Shown here: piece by piece, positions 37,844-46,397 of the stretch
Layout: each line of letters begins with the position of its first letter
Position numbering within the stretch: the first letter of the stretch is position 1
NCBI RefSeq assembly: GCF_014649735.1
Contig: NZ_BMTP01000001.1
Location: forward strand, 372,001 to 436,000
Reading direction: 5' to 3'
Length of the DNA stretch: 64,000 nt
From: Streptomyces lavendofoliae
GTDB taxonomy: Bacteria > Actinomycetota > Actinomycetes > Streptomycetales > Streptomycetaceae
Made by a program: the position numbers and the translations under genes
Notes under the pieces: generated by a model
What the model was told of the DNA's origin: nothing
What the model saw: only the letters and a program-made list of their open reading frames with translations
The model's database searches: none

Positions 37844-38674
37844 TCAGTGCTTCGGCCCGACGTGCGCGTCCATCAACCCCACGGACGCGCGTCGGGCGAC
37901 CGAGACGTTGTACGGATGCCCGTTCCGCGCGCAGCCCGTCCACTCGACGCCGAGCGCGTCGAGGGTGTCCGTGAACAGCCGCCGGATGTCCTCCGACACA
38001 TTGGTGAAGAAGTACCGCGGATACTCGTACCGCCTCTTCTCGCCCGCCACGACCCGCGTGGCCCAGTTGGTGATCCGGCACCCGTCGGAATGGATGAGCC
38101 CCCGGACGAACTCCCAGGGGTGCTCGTCGACGATCTCCTGCTGCCACCCTTCGAGCAGGATCCGCCGCTCGTGCTTCCTGCCGGGACCGTGCTGGGGGAA
38201 GAGGCAGGGCCAGTGTTTGCTGGTGCTCGTCACGGAGACGCAACCCTGCGCCTGGACACGGGAGACGCTGTTGTCCGGGCGCACGGCACGCATCGCCGCC
38301 TCGCAGGCGTCGATGAGGCCGGGCCAGGTGTCGGCACACGCGATGCGGAGGCAGTGGACGCCCCTGCGGTGCTCGCTGATGCACCCGTCTCCGAGGTACA
38401 GGCCGAGGAGGTAGGCGTAGGCCGCCGGGTCTTCGGGTGCGCCGGGCACGGCCCTGCAACGCGGGCATGGTTCGCCGGTGCGGACCAAGGGGTCGAGGCG
38501 GATCCTCCAGGAGCTGATGGCAGCCCGCGATATGCCGGTCTGCTTGGCCACGGAGTTCACGCTCCGGCCCTGTGCGACCAGCGCCAGTGCCCGCTTGCGC
38601 GTCTCGATGTCGTACACACGGACGACTGTGGACCGCCGGTTCGCCGGGCGAGGGGGAGACGGCCATCCGTTCAT
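37844..38674 (-). CDS. HTH plus LAGLIDADG-like homing-endonuclease-type protein
   Basis: 276 aa from the ATG at 38674; a GTG at 38617 (VYDIETRKRAL) is an equally good start, and neither has a clear RBS. A helix-turn-helix (about 26-57, VNSVAKQTGISRAAISSW) precedes a CPRC pair and two motifs resembling LAGLIDADG: LLGLYLGDGC (about 89-98) and FVRGLIHSDGC (about 189-199). Such free-standing HTH/LAGLIDADG proteins occur in actinobacteria, and their activity is mostly untested. Its start is 54 bases from a tRNA gene on the same strand. Homing nuclease, or a regulator derived from one, are both possible. Confidence 0.7.
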   Translation of the reverse strand: MNGWPSPPRPANRRSTVVRVYDIETRKRALALVAQGRSVNSVAKQTGISRAAISSWRIRLDPLVRTGEPCPRCRAVPGAPEDPAAYAYLLGLYLGDGCISEHRRGVHCLRIACADTWPGLIDACEAAMRAVRPDNSVSRVQAQGCVSVTSTSKHWPCLFPQHGPGRKHERRILLEGWQQEIVDEHPWEFVRGLIHSDGCRITNWATRVVAGEKRRYEYPRYFFTNVSEDIRRLFTDTLDALGVEWTGCARNGHPYNVSVARRASVGLMDAHVGPKH

Positions 38675-38727
38675 CGGGACGAGTGAAGATCGCCCGAACA
38701 GGTAGTGACCTTGAGATCTAAGGTAAG

Positions 38728-38800
38728 TGCCCCGGGTGGGATTCGAACCCACGCTGGATGGTGTTTGAGACCACTGCCTCTACCGCTGGGCTACCGGGGC
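38728..38800 (-). tRNA. tRNA with Leu anticodon CAA and a short variable loop
   Basis: Reading the minus strand gives a full cloverleaf of 73 nt: acceptor GCCCCGG/CCGGGGC, D arm with AGCGGTAGA, anticodon stem GTGGT/ACCAT, loop CTCAAAC, T arm GTGGG TTCGAAT CCCAC, discriminator A. Anticodon CAA reads UUG (Leu). The variable loop is only about five bases, whereas bacterial tRNA-Leu normally has a long variable arm. CCA is not encoded. Confidence 0.9.
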
Positions 38801-38903
38801 ATCCTTCGAAACGAAGGTTTGGGCTCACCCGCCGTGTCCCTACCTTACAGGAGGTGGGTAGGCTCATGGGGAGCTGTACCTGCCCTTGGAACGAGGAGCC
38901 CAC

Positions 38904-39560
38904 GTGACCGCCCCCGAGTCGCCCCAGCCCGACGCCGCCGACGACGACAAGTCGCACGTCCCGCCGCTGACGACCCGCGTCGTCATCGCCGAGGACGAGG
39001 CCCTCATCCGCCTCGACCTCAAAGAGATGCTCGAGGAAGAGGGCTACTCGGTCGTCGGCGAGGCCGGTGACGGCGCCCGCGCCGTCGAGCTGGCGCGGGA
39101 GCACCGGCCGGACCTGGTCATCCTGGACGTGAAGATGCCCGTCCTGGACGGGATCTCCGCCGCCGAGAAGATCGCCGGCGAGTCCATCGCGCCCGTCCTG
39201 ATGCTGACCGCCTTCTCGCAGCGCGACCTGGTCGAGAGGGCGCGGGACGCCGGGGCCATGGCGTACCTGGTGAAGCCGTTCAGCAAGAGCGACGTGGTGC
39301 CGGCGATCGAGATGGCGGTGTCGCGGTTCGCGGAGCTGAAGGCGCTGGAGAAGGAGGTCGCGGACCTCTCGCAGCGGCTGGAGACGCGGAAGCTGGTGGA
39401 CCGGGCGAAGAGCATCCTGCAGACGCAGTACGGGCTGTCGGAGCCGGCGGCGTTCCGGTGGATCCAGAAGACGTCGATGGACCGGCGGATGTCGATGCAG
39501 CAGGTCGCGGAGGCGGTCATCGAGGACGCCGAGGAGAAGAAGGCCGCGAAGGGCCAGTAG
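38904..39560 (+). CDS. pdtaR: ANTAR-domain response regulator, PdtaR type
   Basis: 218 aa. A receiver domain (phospho-acceptor D75 in LVILDVKMP, K124 in YLVKPFS, acidic pocket AEDEA) is joined to a C-terminal ANTAR RNA-binding domain (about 145-205, LVDRAKSILQTQYGLSEPAAFRWIQKTSMDRRMSMQQVAEAVI). ANTAR proteins bind paired hairpins in nascent RNA and prevent termination. The nearest relative known is mycobacterial PdtaR, whose partner kinase PdtaS is not present here. The GTG at 38904 follows GAGGAGCCCAC. Strong terminator after it. Confidence 0.93.
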   Translation: MTAPESPQPDAADDDKSHVPPLTTRVVIAEDEALIRLDLKEMLEEEGYSVVGEAGDGARAVELAREHRPDLVILDVKMPVLDGISAAEKIAGESIAPVLMLTAFSQRDLVERARDAGAMAYLVKPFSKSDVVPAIEMAVSRFAELKALEKEVADLSQRLETRKLVDRAKSILQTQYGLSEPAAFRWIQKTSMDRRMSMQQVAEAVIEDAEEKKAAKGQ

Positions 39561-39567
39561 CGCGCGT

Positions 39568-39607
39568 ACGAGGAGGGCCCACCCGGTGCCGGGTGGGCCC
39601 TCCTCGT
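39568..39607. terminator. Very long perfect hairpin between convergent pdtaR and livF
   Basis: Arms of 18-19 bases (ACGAGGAGGGCCCACCCGG and complement) nearly touch at the loop. It lies between the two stops and can terminate both transcripts. Confidence 0.9.
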
Positions 39608-39623
39608 CGTGCGCGCGGGGCCG

Positions 39624-40340
39624 TCAGTCCTCGCCGAGGTAGGCCTTGCGGACGGACTCGTCGTGCAGGAGGTCCCGTCCGGAGCCGGAGAGGACGATCT
39701 TGCCGATCTCCATCACATGGGCCTGGTCGGCGAGGGAGAGCGCCGCCTGGGCGTTCTGCTCGACGAGCAGGATGGTGGTGCCCTGCGCCTTGAGTTCGGC
39801 GATGGTGGCCATGATCTTCTGCATCATGATCGGGGAGAGGCCCATGGAGGGCTCGTCGAGCATGAGCAGCTTGGGCTGGGACATCAGGGCGCGTCCCATG
39901 GCGAGCATCTGCTGCTCGCCGCCCGAGAGGGTGCCGGCGGCCTGCTTGCGGCGTTCCCCGAGGATGGGGAAGAGGTCGTAGGCGCGCTGGATGTCCTTCT
40001 CGATGCCGGTCCGGTCGCTGCGGAGGAAGGCGCCGAGGCGGAGGTTGTCCTCGATCGTCATGCGGGGGAAGATGTGCCGCCCCTCGGGGGAGTGCGCGAG
40101 CCCGAAGGAGACGATCTTGTGGGCGGGGTACTTCCTGAGCGGTTTGCCGTCGAACTTCACCTGGCCGCCGACGGGCTTGAGGAGCCCGGAGAGGGTGCGC
40201 AGGGTGGTGGTCTTGCCGGCGCCGTTGGTGCCGATGAGGGTGACGACCTCGCCCGCGTCGACGGTGAAGGAGATGCCCTTGACGGCTTCGATCTTGCCGT
40301 AGGCGACGCGCAGGTCCTCGACTTCGAGCAGGGCGGTCAT
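39624..40340 (-). CDS. livF: Branched-chain amino acid ABC transporter ATPase LivF
   Basis: 238 aa ABC ATPase. Walker A GTNGAGKTT, signature LSGGEQQ, Walker B LLMLDEPSMGLSP and the switch His region ILLVEQNAQ. Together with LivG it powers high-affinity import of branched-chain amino acids or related solutes. The ATG overlaps the livG stop (ATGA). Last gene of the livJ-H-M-G-F operon. Confidence 0.95.
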   Translation of the reverse strand: MTALLEVEDLRVAYGKIEAVKGISFTVDAGEVVTLIGTNGAGKTTTLRTLSGLLKPVGGQVKFDGKPLRKYPAHKIVSFGLAHSPEGRHIFPRMTIEDNLRLGAFLRSDRTGIEKDIQRAYDLFPILGERRKQAAGTLSGGEQQMLAMGRALMSQPKLLMLDEPSMGLSPIMMQKIMATIAELKAQGTTILLVEQNAQAALSLADQAHVMEIGKIVLSGSGRDLLHDESVRKAYLGED

Positions 40341-41461
40341 GAGTCGTTCTCCTTGCCGGTACCCGAGGCGCCCGAGGCTTCGGCGGCGGTGGTCGGGGCG
40401 GTGGTGCGGTCGGTGTCGCCGTCGCCGTCGGTGTCGGCCGAGGGGGCGGCGTCCGGGCCGGTGCCGGCGGCGGTGCCGTCCGATGCGTCGGCGTCCGATG
40501 CGTCGGCGTCGGCGTCCGTGTCGTCGTCCGAGGCGTCCGCGGCCGTGCCGGTGGCGGCGACCGCCGGTGCGGCGGCCTCCTCTTCGGCGGCGGCCTCTTC
40601 GGCGGCGGCTTCCGCGGCGGCGACTTCCGCGGCCTCCGCCTCGCCGGGCTCGCCCTCGAAGGGTTCGCCGAGGTAGGCGGCGATGACTCGCTCGTCGCGC
40701 TGGACGGTCTGGCCGTCGCCCTCGACGAGCTTCTGGCCCTGGACGAGCACGGCGACGCGGTCGCACAGGTTCATGATGAACCGCATGTCGTGCTCGATGA
40801 CCAGGATGGCGATGCCCATGTCCCGGATGGCGAAGACCAGTTCCTCGGTGGCGCGGGTCTCCTGCGGGTTCATGCCGGCGGTGGGCTCGTCGAGGAGCAG
40901 CAGGCCGGGTTCGCTGGCGAGGGCGCGGGCGATCTCGAGCTTGCGCTGCTCGCCGTAGGGGAGGTTGCGGGCGAGGTGGTCGGCCTTGGCGGCCAGGCCG
41001 ACGAACTCGAGGAGTTCGAGGGCGCGGGCGCGGGAGGCGGCTTCGGCCTTGTGGAAGCCGGGGCCGCGCAGGAGGGCGGACCAGAGCCCTTCCTTGGTGC
41101 GGGTGTGGCGGCCGACGAGGACGTTCTCCAGCACGGTCATGTTGCTGAAGAGCCGGATGTTCTGGAACGTCCGGGCGATGCCGGCGGCGGTCACCTTGAA
41201 GGACTTGGGCGGCAGGACCTTGCCCTTGTACCGGACTTCTCCCTCGGTGGGGATGTAGAGGCCGGTGAGGCAGTTGAAGAAGGTGGTCTTGCCGGCGCCG
41301 TTGGGTCCGATGAGGCCGACGATCTCACCGCTCTTGACCGTGAGGTCGACCGAGCGTACGGCGGTGAGGCCGCCGAAGCGCATGGTGACACCGCGGGCGT
41401 CGAGGACGGTTTCGCCAGGAGCCGGGGCCTTGGCCGTGGTGGCCGTCGTGGTGGTGGTCAT
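40337..41461 (-). CDS. livG: LivG ATPase with a long acidic/Ala-rich C-terminal tail
   Basis: 374 aa. The ABC core, about residues 17-265, has Walker A GPNGAGKTT, signature NLPYGEQRK, Walker B LLLLDEPTAGMNP and the ILVIEHDM switch. LivG proteins are usually about 255-290 aa; here residues from about 268 to the end form a low-complexity tail of Ala, Glu, Asp, Thr (GEAEAAEVAAAEAAAEEAA, then DDDTDADADASDADAS). The tail is in frame up to a normal stop that overlaps livF, so it looks real. Role of the tail unknown. Confidence 0.93.
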   Translation of the reverse strand: MTTTTTATTAKAPAPGETVLDARGVTMRFGGLTAVRSVDLTVKSGEIVGLIGPNGAGKTTFFNCLTGLYIPTEGEVRYKGKVLPPKSFKVTAAGIARTFQNIRLFSNMTVLENVLVGRHTRTKEGLWSALLRGPGFHKAEAASRARALELLEFVGLAAKADHLARNLPYGEQRKLEIARALASEPGLLLLDEPTAGMNPQETRATEELVFAIRDMGIAILVIEHDMRFIMNLCDRVAVLVQGQKLVEGDGQTVQRDERVIAAYLGEPFEGEPGEAEAAEVAAAEAAAEEAAAEEEAAAPAVAATGTAADASDDDTDADADASDADASDGTAAGTGPDAAPSADTDGDGDTDRTTAPTTAAEASGASGTGKENDS

Positions 41462-41463
41462 GT

Positions 41464-43290
41464 TCAGGCACCTGCCTTGGTGAGGGTGGCGGGCGCTTCC
41501 TCGTTCTCGTGGAATTCGAGCTGGCGGCGGCGGTTGGGGATCATTCCCTCGGGGCGGAAGCGCATCAGCAGGACGAGCGCGACGCCGAAGGCGAAGAGCT
41601 GGTAGTCGCCGAGGAACTGCAGCTTGTTGGGGATGAGGAAGAGCAGTGCGCCGCCGACGAGCGGTCCGCTGATGGTGCCCATGCCGCCGAGGACGACGGC
41701 GGCCAGCAGGAAGGCCGAGTTGGGCGGGACCACGTGGGCGAACTGGTACTGCTCGGGGGTGACGGTGTAGGTGACGTGGGCCTGGACGGCGCCGGCGAGG
41801 CCGGCGAGCGTGGCGCCGAGGGCGAAGGCGACGAGCTTGACGCGGAAGCCGTTGATGCCCATGGCGAGTGCGGCGGTCTCGTCCTCGCGGATGGCGATCC
41901 AGGCGCGGCCGATGCGCGATTCGCTGCTGCGGCGGAACACCACGACGACGATCAGGGTGACCAGCAGCATGAGGAAGAAGTAGTTCGCGAACCGGCCGAT
42001 GGTGAAGCCGCCGATGGTGTGGGCGGCGCCGAAGTCGAAGCCGAACATGTTGAGGTTCGGGATCGAGGAGATGCCGTTGGAGCCGTTGGTGACGTCGGGG
42101 CCGGAGGTGCCGTCGAGGTTGAGCACGGTGATGCGGAAGATCTCACCGAAGCCGAGGGTGACGATGGCGAGGTAGTCGCCGCGCAGCCGGAGCGTCGGGG
42201 CGCCGATGAGGACGCCGAAGATCATGGAGACGGTCGCGCCGACGAGGATGGCCGCCCAGAAGGGGAGGTGGACGTCGTACGGCGAGGAGGGGGAGCCGGA
42301 GACCATGGCCGCGGCGTAGGCGCCGACGCCGAGGAAGGCGACGTAGCCGAGGTCGAGGAGGCCGGCGAGGCCGACGACGATGTTCAGGCCGAGGGCGACG
42401 GTGGCGAAGATGAGGATGTTGACGCCGATGGTGGCGTACTGGTCGTCGCTCTGGGTGAAGGGGAAGGCCGCGGCGGCGACGAAGGCGCCGATCATGGCGA
42501 CGTTGCGGTGCCGTGCGGTGAGTCCGGAGACGCGGGCGATGAGGCCGGCCTTGTTGAGGGCCGCGAGGCCGAAGCCGGCGGTCATCAGGAAGCCGAGGAA
42601 GAGTTCGTCGTACTCGGTGCCGATGCCGTAGGTGAAGACGGTGAGGCCGAGGGCGAGTACGGCGGTGATGATGAGGATCTCGACATAGCCGGGCAGTTTG
42701 CGGGCCGGGGCGACGGGGCCGGTGGCGAGGGCGGCCTTGACGGTGGCCCACTGGTTGCCGGCGCGGTGCTTGAACTGGTCCCAGCCGCTGTCCTCGGGGT
42801 CGGCGGGCAGCAGGTGCGGCCGTTCGAACGGGAGGGCAAGGGCGCCGACGAGCGCGGCGAGGGTGGTCAGGGCGACGACGTAGCCGCCGGGCTCGAGGTT
42901 GATCACGCCGCCGAGCTGGACGCTGATGGCGATGACGGTGTACCAGGCGGTGACGAACGCGGCGAGGGCGGACAGCTTGATGGCGGAGTCGGCGCCGGCG
43001 GGTACGAGCCAGCGGGTGCCCTTGACGCCGTACGAGGCGAGCCCGAACAGGGCGGTCAGTGCGCCGCCGATGAGGACGAGCCACTGGAGGCCGCCGGGGT
43101 AGCCGTAGTACGTGAGGTCGCCGGGGAAGGCGGGGGTCCAGGTCCAGGCCAGGAACGCGGAGACGACGGTGAGCGCGCCGCCTGCGGTGGCGGTGGCCCG
43201 CGCGATGTGCGGGGGCAGGGCTATGAGCCCGGTGCGCTCGTCGGCCGTGGTGGTGTGCGGGGTGTCCGCGGTGGTGGTCTGTGTGGTCAT
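41464..43290 (-). CDS. livM: LivM permease with an extra N-terminal membrane region
   Basis: 608 aa permease. The C-terminal half (from about 290: NILIFATVALGLNIVVGLAGLLDLGYVAFLGVGAYAAA) is the standard LivM of eight or so TMs, with the EAA-like loop TLRLRGDYLAIVTLGFGEI. The first 280 residues add about seven more hydrophobic segments (TYYGYPGGLQWLVLIGGAL, LIITAVLALGLTVFTYGIG and others), so the protein is far longer than the usual 300-420 aa. It starts 7 bases downstream of the livH stop and its own stop is two bases before livG. Confidence 0.94.
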   Translation of the reverse strand: MTTQTTTADTPHTTTADERTGLIALPPHIARATATAGGALTVVSAFLAWTWTPAFPGDLTYYGYPGGLQWLVLIGGALTALFGLASYGVKGTRWLVPAGADSAIKLSALAAFVTAWYTVIAISVQLGGVINLEPGGYVVALTTLAALVGALALPFERPHLLPADPEDSGWDQFKHRAGNQWATVKAALATGPVAPARKLPGYVEILIITAVLALGLTVFTYGIGTEYDELFLGFLMTAGFGLAALNKAGLIARVSGLTARHRNVAMIGAFVAAAAFPFTQSDDQYATIGVNILIFATVALGLNIVVGLAGLLDLGYVAFLGVGAYAAAMVSGSPSSPYDVHLPFWAAILVGATVSMIFGVLIGAPTLRLRGDYLAIVTLGFGEIFRITVLNLDGTSGPDVTNGSNGISSIPNLNMFGFDFGAAHTIGGFTIGRFANYFFLMLLVTLIVVVVFRRSSESRIGRAWIAIREDETAALAMGINGFRVKLVAFALGATLAGLAGAVQAHVTYTVTPEQYQFAHVVPPNSAFLLAAVVLGGMGTISGPLVGGALLFLIPNKLQFLGDYQLFAFGVALVLLMRFRPEGMIPNRRRQLEFHENEEAPATLTKAGA

Positions 43291-43297
43291 GGTGGTG

Positions 43298-44227
43298 TCA
43301 CGCCCTGTCCGCGACGCGCTCGCCCAGGAGGCCCTGGGGCCGGAAGAGGAGCACGAGGATGAGGAGTACGAACGCCCAGACGTCGGCCCAGGACTGGCCG
43401 CCGAGCTGCTGCATGCCGGGGATGTCGGCGATGAAGGCGGTGGCGAGGGTTTCGGCGAGGCCGAGGGCGAGCCCGCCGATCATGGCGCCGTAGATGTTGC
43501 CGATGCCACCGAGGACGGCCGCGGTGAACGCCTTGAGGCCGAGGATGAAGCCCATGCGGAAGTTGACCTCGCCGTACTTGAGGCCGTAGGCGACGGCTCC
43601 GATGGCGGCGAAGGCGGCTCCGAGGGCGAAGGCGACCACGATGATGCGGTCGGTGTTGATGCCCATGAGCTTGGCGGTGTCCGGGTCCTGTGCCGTGGCC
43701 TGCATGCCGCGTCCGGTCCGGGTCTTCATCACGAAGTAGCCGAGGACGGCCATGGAGATGGGCGCGGCGGTCAGGAGGAAGACGTCACCGGTCTGGATGG
43801 TGATGCTGCCGAGGTGGAAGGGGCCGCCGGGGATCTCGGGGAAGGTGAGGGAGGAGGTGGCTCCCGGGTACCAGGCCCAGACCGCCTGCTGGAGCGCCAG
43901 CGATATGCCGATGGCGGTGATGAGGGGGGCCAGGCGTGGGCCCCCGCGCAGGGGCCGGTAGGCGAAGCGTTCGGTTCCGACCGCGATGGTGACGGCGACG
44001 ATGACCGCGCCGATGATCATGAGTGGCAGGGCGAGCCACATGGTGGTGCCGCCGGGGAGTATCAGCCAGACCGTGAGTGCGCCGAAGCCACCGGTCATGA
44101 AGATCTCGCCGTGGGCGAAGTTGATGAGCTGGACGATGCCGTAGACCATCGTGTAGCCAATGGCGACCAGCCCGTACATCGATCCGAGTAGCAGGCCGTT
44201 GACCAGCTGTTGCGGCAGTTCGTTCAC
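43298..44227 (-). CDS. livH: Branched-chain amino acid ABC permease LivH
   Basis: 309 aa membrane permease, about eight TMs. LLLGSMYGLVAIGYTMVYGIVQLINFAHGEIFM at the N-terminus and FVMKTRTGRGMQATAQDPDTAKLMGIN (the ATPase-contact loop) are typical of LivH. The GTG at 44227 was chosen over an upstream ATG because GGAGGACCTGCG precedes it. Pairs with LivM to form the channel. Confidence 0.95.
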   Translation of the reverse strand: MNELPQQLVNGLLLGSMYGLVAIGYTMVYGIVQLINFAHGEIFMTGGFGALTVWLILPGGTTMWLALPLMIIGAVIVAVTIAVGTERFAYRPLRGGPRLAPLITAIGISLALQQAVWAWYPGATSSLTFPEIPGGPFHLGSITIQTGDVFLLTAAPISMAVLGYFVMKTRTGRGMQATAQDPDTAKLMGINTDRIIVVAFALGAAFAAIGAVAYGLKYGEVNFRMGFILGLKAFTAAVLGGIGNIYGAMIGGLALGLAETLATAFIADIPGMQQLGGQSWADVWAFVLLILVLLFRPQGLLGERVADRA

Positions 44228-44262
44228 CGCAGGTCCTCCGAAGTCTTTCGCCGGATGTGACA

Positions 44263-44296
44263 CCGCGCGGGGCGCTTTGTGCAGCGTCCCGCGCGG
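44263..44296 (-). terminator. Intercistronic hairpin between livJ and livH
   Basis: 12-bp stem (44263-44274 with 44285-44296, one G-T pair), 10-nt loop, about 25 bases after the livJ stop. Such hairpins often leave the binding-protein mRNA more abundant than the permease mRNA. Confidence 0.65.
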
Positions 44297-44321
44297 CCAG
44301 GGATGTGATGCGGAGTCGTGA

Positions 44322-45554
44322 TCAGCCGGTGTAGGTGCCGGACTTCACGGGCTTCCAGGCGCCGCCTTCGTACCGGTAGACGGTGAGCTGCTTGTTCGTC
44401 GCGTCACCGAACTCGTCGAAGGAGACCTTGCCGGTGACACCCTCGAAGGAGACGCCCTTCATGGCGTCGAGGACCTTGGCGCGGGCGTCGTCGGGCAGCT
44501 TGCCGCCGTTGTCGTCGACGACCTTCTTGACGGCCTCGATGATCGACCAGGCGGAGTCGTAGGAGTAGCCGCCGTAGGCCTCGAAGGCGTCCTTGTAGTT
44601 GGCCTTCTTGTAGTTCTCGACGAACTCCTTGGCCGAGGGGAGGGTCTCGACCGGGGCGCCGACGGAGGTGGCGAGGTCGCCCACGCCCTCCTTGCCGGAC
44701 AGCTTGATGAACTCGGCGCTGTAGATGCCGTCGCCGCCGACGAGCGGGATCTTGGCGCCGGAGGCCTTGATCTGCTTGCTCAGCGGGCCGGCCGCGGGGT
44801 ATTCGCCGCCGTAGTAGACGACGTCGGCACCCGAGTTCTTGATCTTGGTGACGACCGCGGAGAAGTCCTTGGTGTCCGGGTTGACGTGGTCCTCGCCGAC
44901 GACCTTGCCGCCGAGCTTGGTGAACTCGGCCTTGAAGGTGGCGGCCAGTCCGGCGCCGTAGGTCTTCTTGTCGTCGACAAGGAAGACCTTCTTCTTCTTG
45001 GCGTCGTTGAAGAGGTACTGCGCCGCGAAGGGGCCCTGGATGGCGTCCGTGGTCGCGGTGCGGAAGTACGAGGCGTACGGCCGCTTCTTCGTGCCGCCGT
45101 TCCAGTCCTGGCCCTGGGTGAGGGCGGGGTTGGTGTTGGCGGGGGAGACCTGGACGAGCTTGGCGTCGTCGAACACCTTCTGCATGGACTCGGCCACGGA
45201 GGAGTTCAACGGGCCGACCACGCCGAGGACGTTCTTGTCGGCGACGAGCTTCGTGGCGTTCTGCTGGCCCGAGGAGGGCTGCGCCTGGTCGTCGAGCGCC
45301 TCGATCTTGAAGGTGACGCCGTCGACGTACTTCTTCTCGTTGGCCTGCTTGGCGGCGAGGTCCACCGAGTTCTTGATACCGAGGCCCAGGGCGGAGAGGT
45401 CGCCGGTCAGCGGGGCGTCCACACCGATGACCACGGTGGTGCCGCCACCTCCGGCGGAGTCCCCACCCTTGTCGTCGCGCGAGCCACAGGCGGTGAGGGA
45501 CAGTGCTCCGGTCGTGAGCACTGCGGTGAGTATGAGCAACGAACGCTGTCGCAC
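44322..45554 (-). CDS. livJ: Branched-chain amino acid-binding lipoprotein
   Basis: 410 aa solute-binding protein of the LIV family. Lipoprotein signal peptide with lipobox LTAC (Cys23), so it is anchored outside the membrane in this Gram-positive. The periplasmic-binding fold begins TVVIGVDAPLTGDLSALGLGIKNSVDLA, with the ligand region NVLGVVGPLNSSVAESMQ. First gene of the operon; the GTG start follows GGAAAGGA. The exact ligand (Leu/Ile/Val, amide or other) cannot be read. Confidence 0.93.
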   Translation of the reverse strand: MRQRSLLILTAVLTTGALSLTACGSRDDKGGDSAGGGGTTVVIGVDAPLTGDLSALGLGIKNSVDLAAKQANEKKYVDGVTFKIEALDDQAQPSSGQQNATKLVADKNVLGVVGPLNSSVAESMQKVFDDAKLVQVSPANTNPALTQGQDWNGGTKKRPYASYFRTATTDAIQGPFAAQYLFNDAKKKKVFLVDDKKTYGAGLAATFKAEFTKLGGKVVGEDHVNPDTKDFSAVVTKIKNSGADVVYYGGEYPAAGPLSKQIKASGAKIPLVGGDGIYSAEFIKLSGKEGVGDLATSVGAPVETLPSAKEFVENYKKANYKDAFEAYGGYSYDSAWSIIEAVKKVVDDNGGKLPDDARAKVLDAMKGVSFEGVTGKVSFDEFGDATNKQLTVYRYEGGAWKPVKSGTYTG

Positions 45555-45988
45555 GAAGGGGTCCTTTCCCTGGCGCGGTCTCCTCGGGTCGAGGAGCCGT
45601 GTCGAGCGCCGGGCCGTACATGGAGTGGTACAGCCGTGCAGTTGACGCGCCCGGCGGCGCGGTGACTGGCCGTGACTCTAAGCGCAGCCGGGGCGGCTCG
45701 GGGAGCGCCATCGGCAGGATGTGACTCTCTTGTTATGCCGTGGCCAAACGTTTCGATGCGTGGCGTTTACACCCTTCGACGATGATCCGGCGTCCCTCTC
45801 ACATGCCGAGAACGCCCAGTTCCGCTAAGGGGCTTGGGTCGATCTTGGTGCTTACGGGGGCCTCGGGCCACAGGTGCCCGGAAGGGGTCGCCGAGGGTGT
45901 CCCGGAGCGCCCGGAGCCCCTCGGTGAGCATGATCATGTTTCGGTCCGTATATTACTCAGCGTAACCGTCGGCGGTCGGCCGTCCGGC
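45555..45988. other. Intergenic upstream of livJ, no gene found
   Basis: About 430 bases, lower in G+C than its surroundings around 45730-45830 and 45940-45970. It must contain the livJ promoter (minus strand). An 8-bp palindrome AAACGTTT lies at 45747-45754. No open frame here has an RBS and recognisable protein. Confidence 0.5.
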
Positions 45989-46384
45989 TCATCGCCAGGG
46001 ATGGCCGGTGGGTCCGCCGCTCCGGTGGCGCTCGGCGCACCGCCGGTTCGTCTCCCTCTCGACCACCTTCCGGGCGCCGTCCGCGCCGGTCCGCCGGCGC
46101 TCCTCGAGGGCCTCGGCGACGACCGCTTCGAGGATCTCGTTCTGGCCACCGGACAGACCCTTCTGCATGAAGTCCCCTTTCGCCCGCCCGGCCAGCTCTT
46201 CGCGTGCCCAGTGTCCGATGAGGGAGACGCAGAGTTCGATAGGTGAAGTGGTGCCGGGCGCGGGCGAATTGGGACGGTCGCCGCCGTGCGGCGGGGAGCC
46301 GCACCCGAGGAGCAGGGCGGCGCAGGAGAGCAGGGCGAGCGGCAGGGGGTGTCGTCGCCCGCGGTGCGGTACACCGGGCGTCAT
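45989..46384 (-). CDS. Small lipoprotein of unknown function
   Basis: 131 aa. The N-terminus (RRHPLPLALLSCAALLLGCGS) is a lipoprotein signal with lipobox LLGC (Cys28). The mature region is hydrophilic (IELCVSLIGHWAREELAGRAKGDFMQKGL, then a Glu/Arg-rich helix). Function not recognised. A TAACGT seven bases before the ATG suggests a leaderless transcript. Confidence 0.65.
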   Translation of the reverse strand: MTPGVPHRGRRHPLPLALLSCAALLLGCGSPPHGGDRPNSPAPGTTSPIELCVSLIGHWAREELAGRAKGDFMQKGLSGGQNEILEAVVAEALEERRRTGADGARKVVERETNRRCAERHRSGGPTGHPWR

Positions 46385-46391
46385 CCGGCAG

Positions 46392-46397
46392 ACGTTA
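46392..46397 (-). promoter_or_regulatory. -10 element of a leaderless promoter (small lipoprotein)
   Basis: On the minus strand TAACGT lies seven bases before the ATG at 46384, with no RBS between. Confidence 0.5.
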
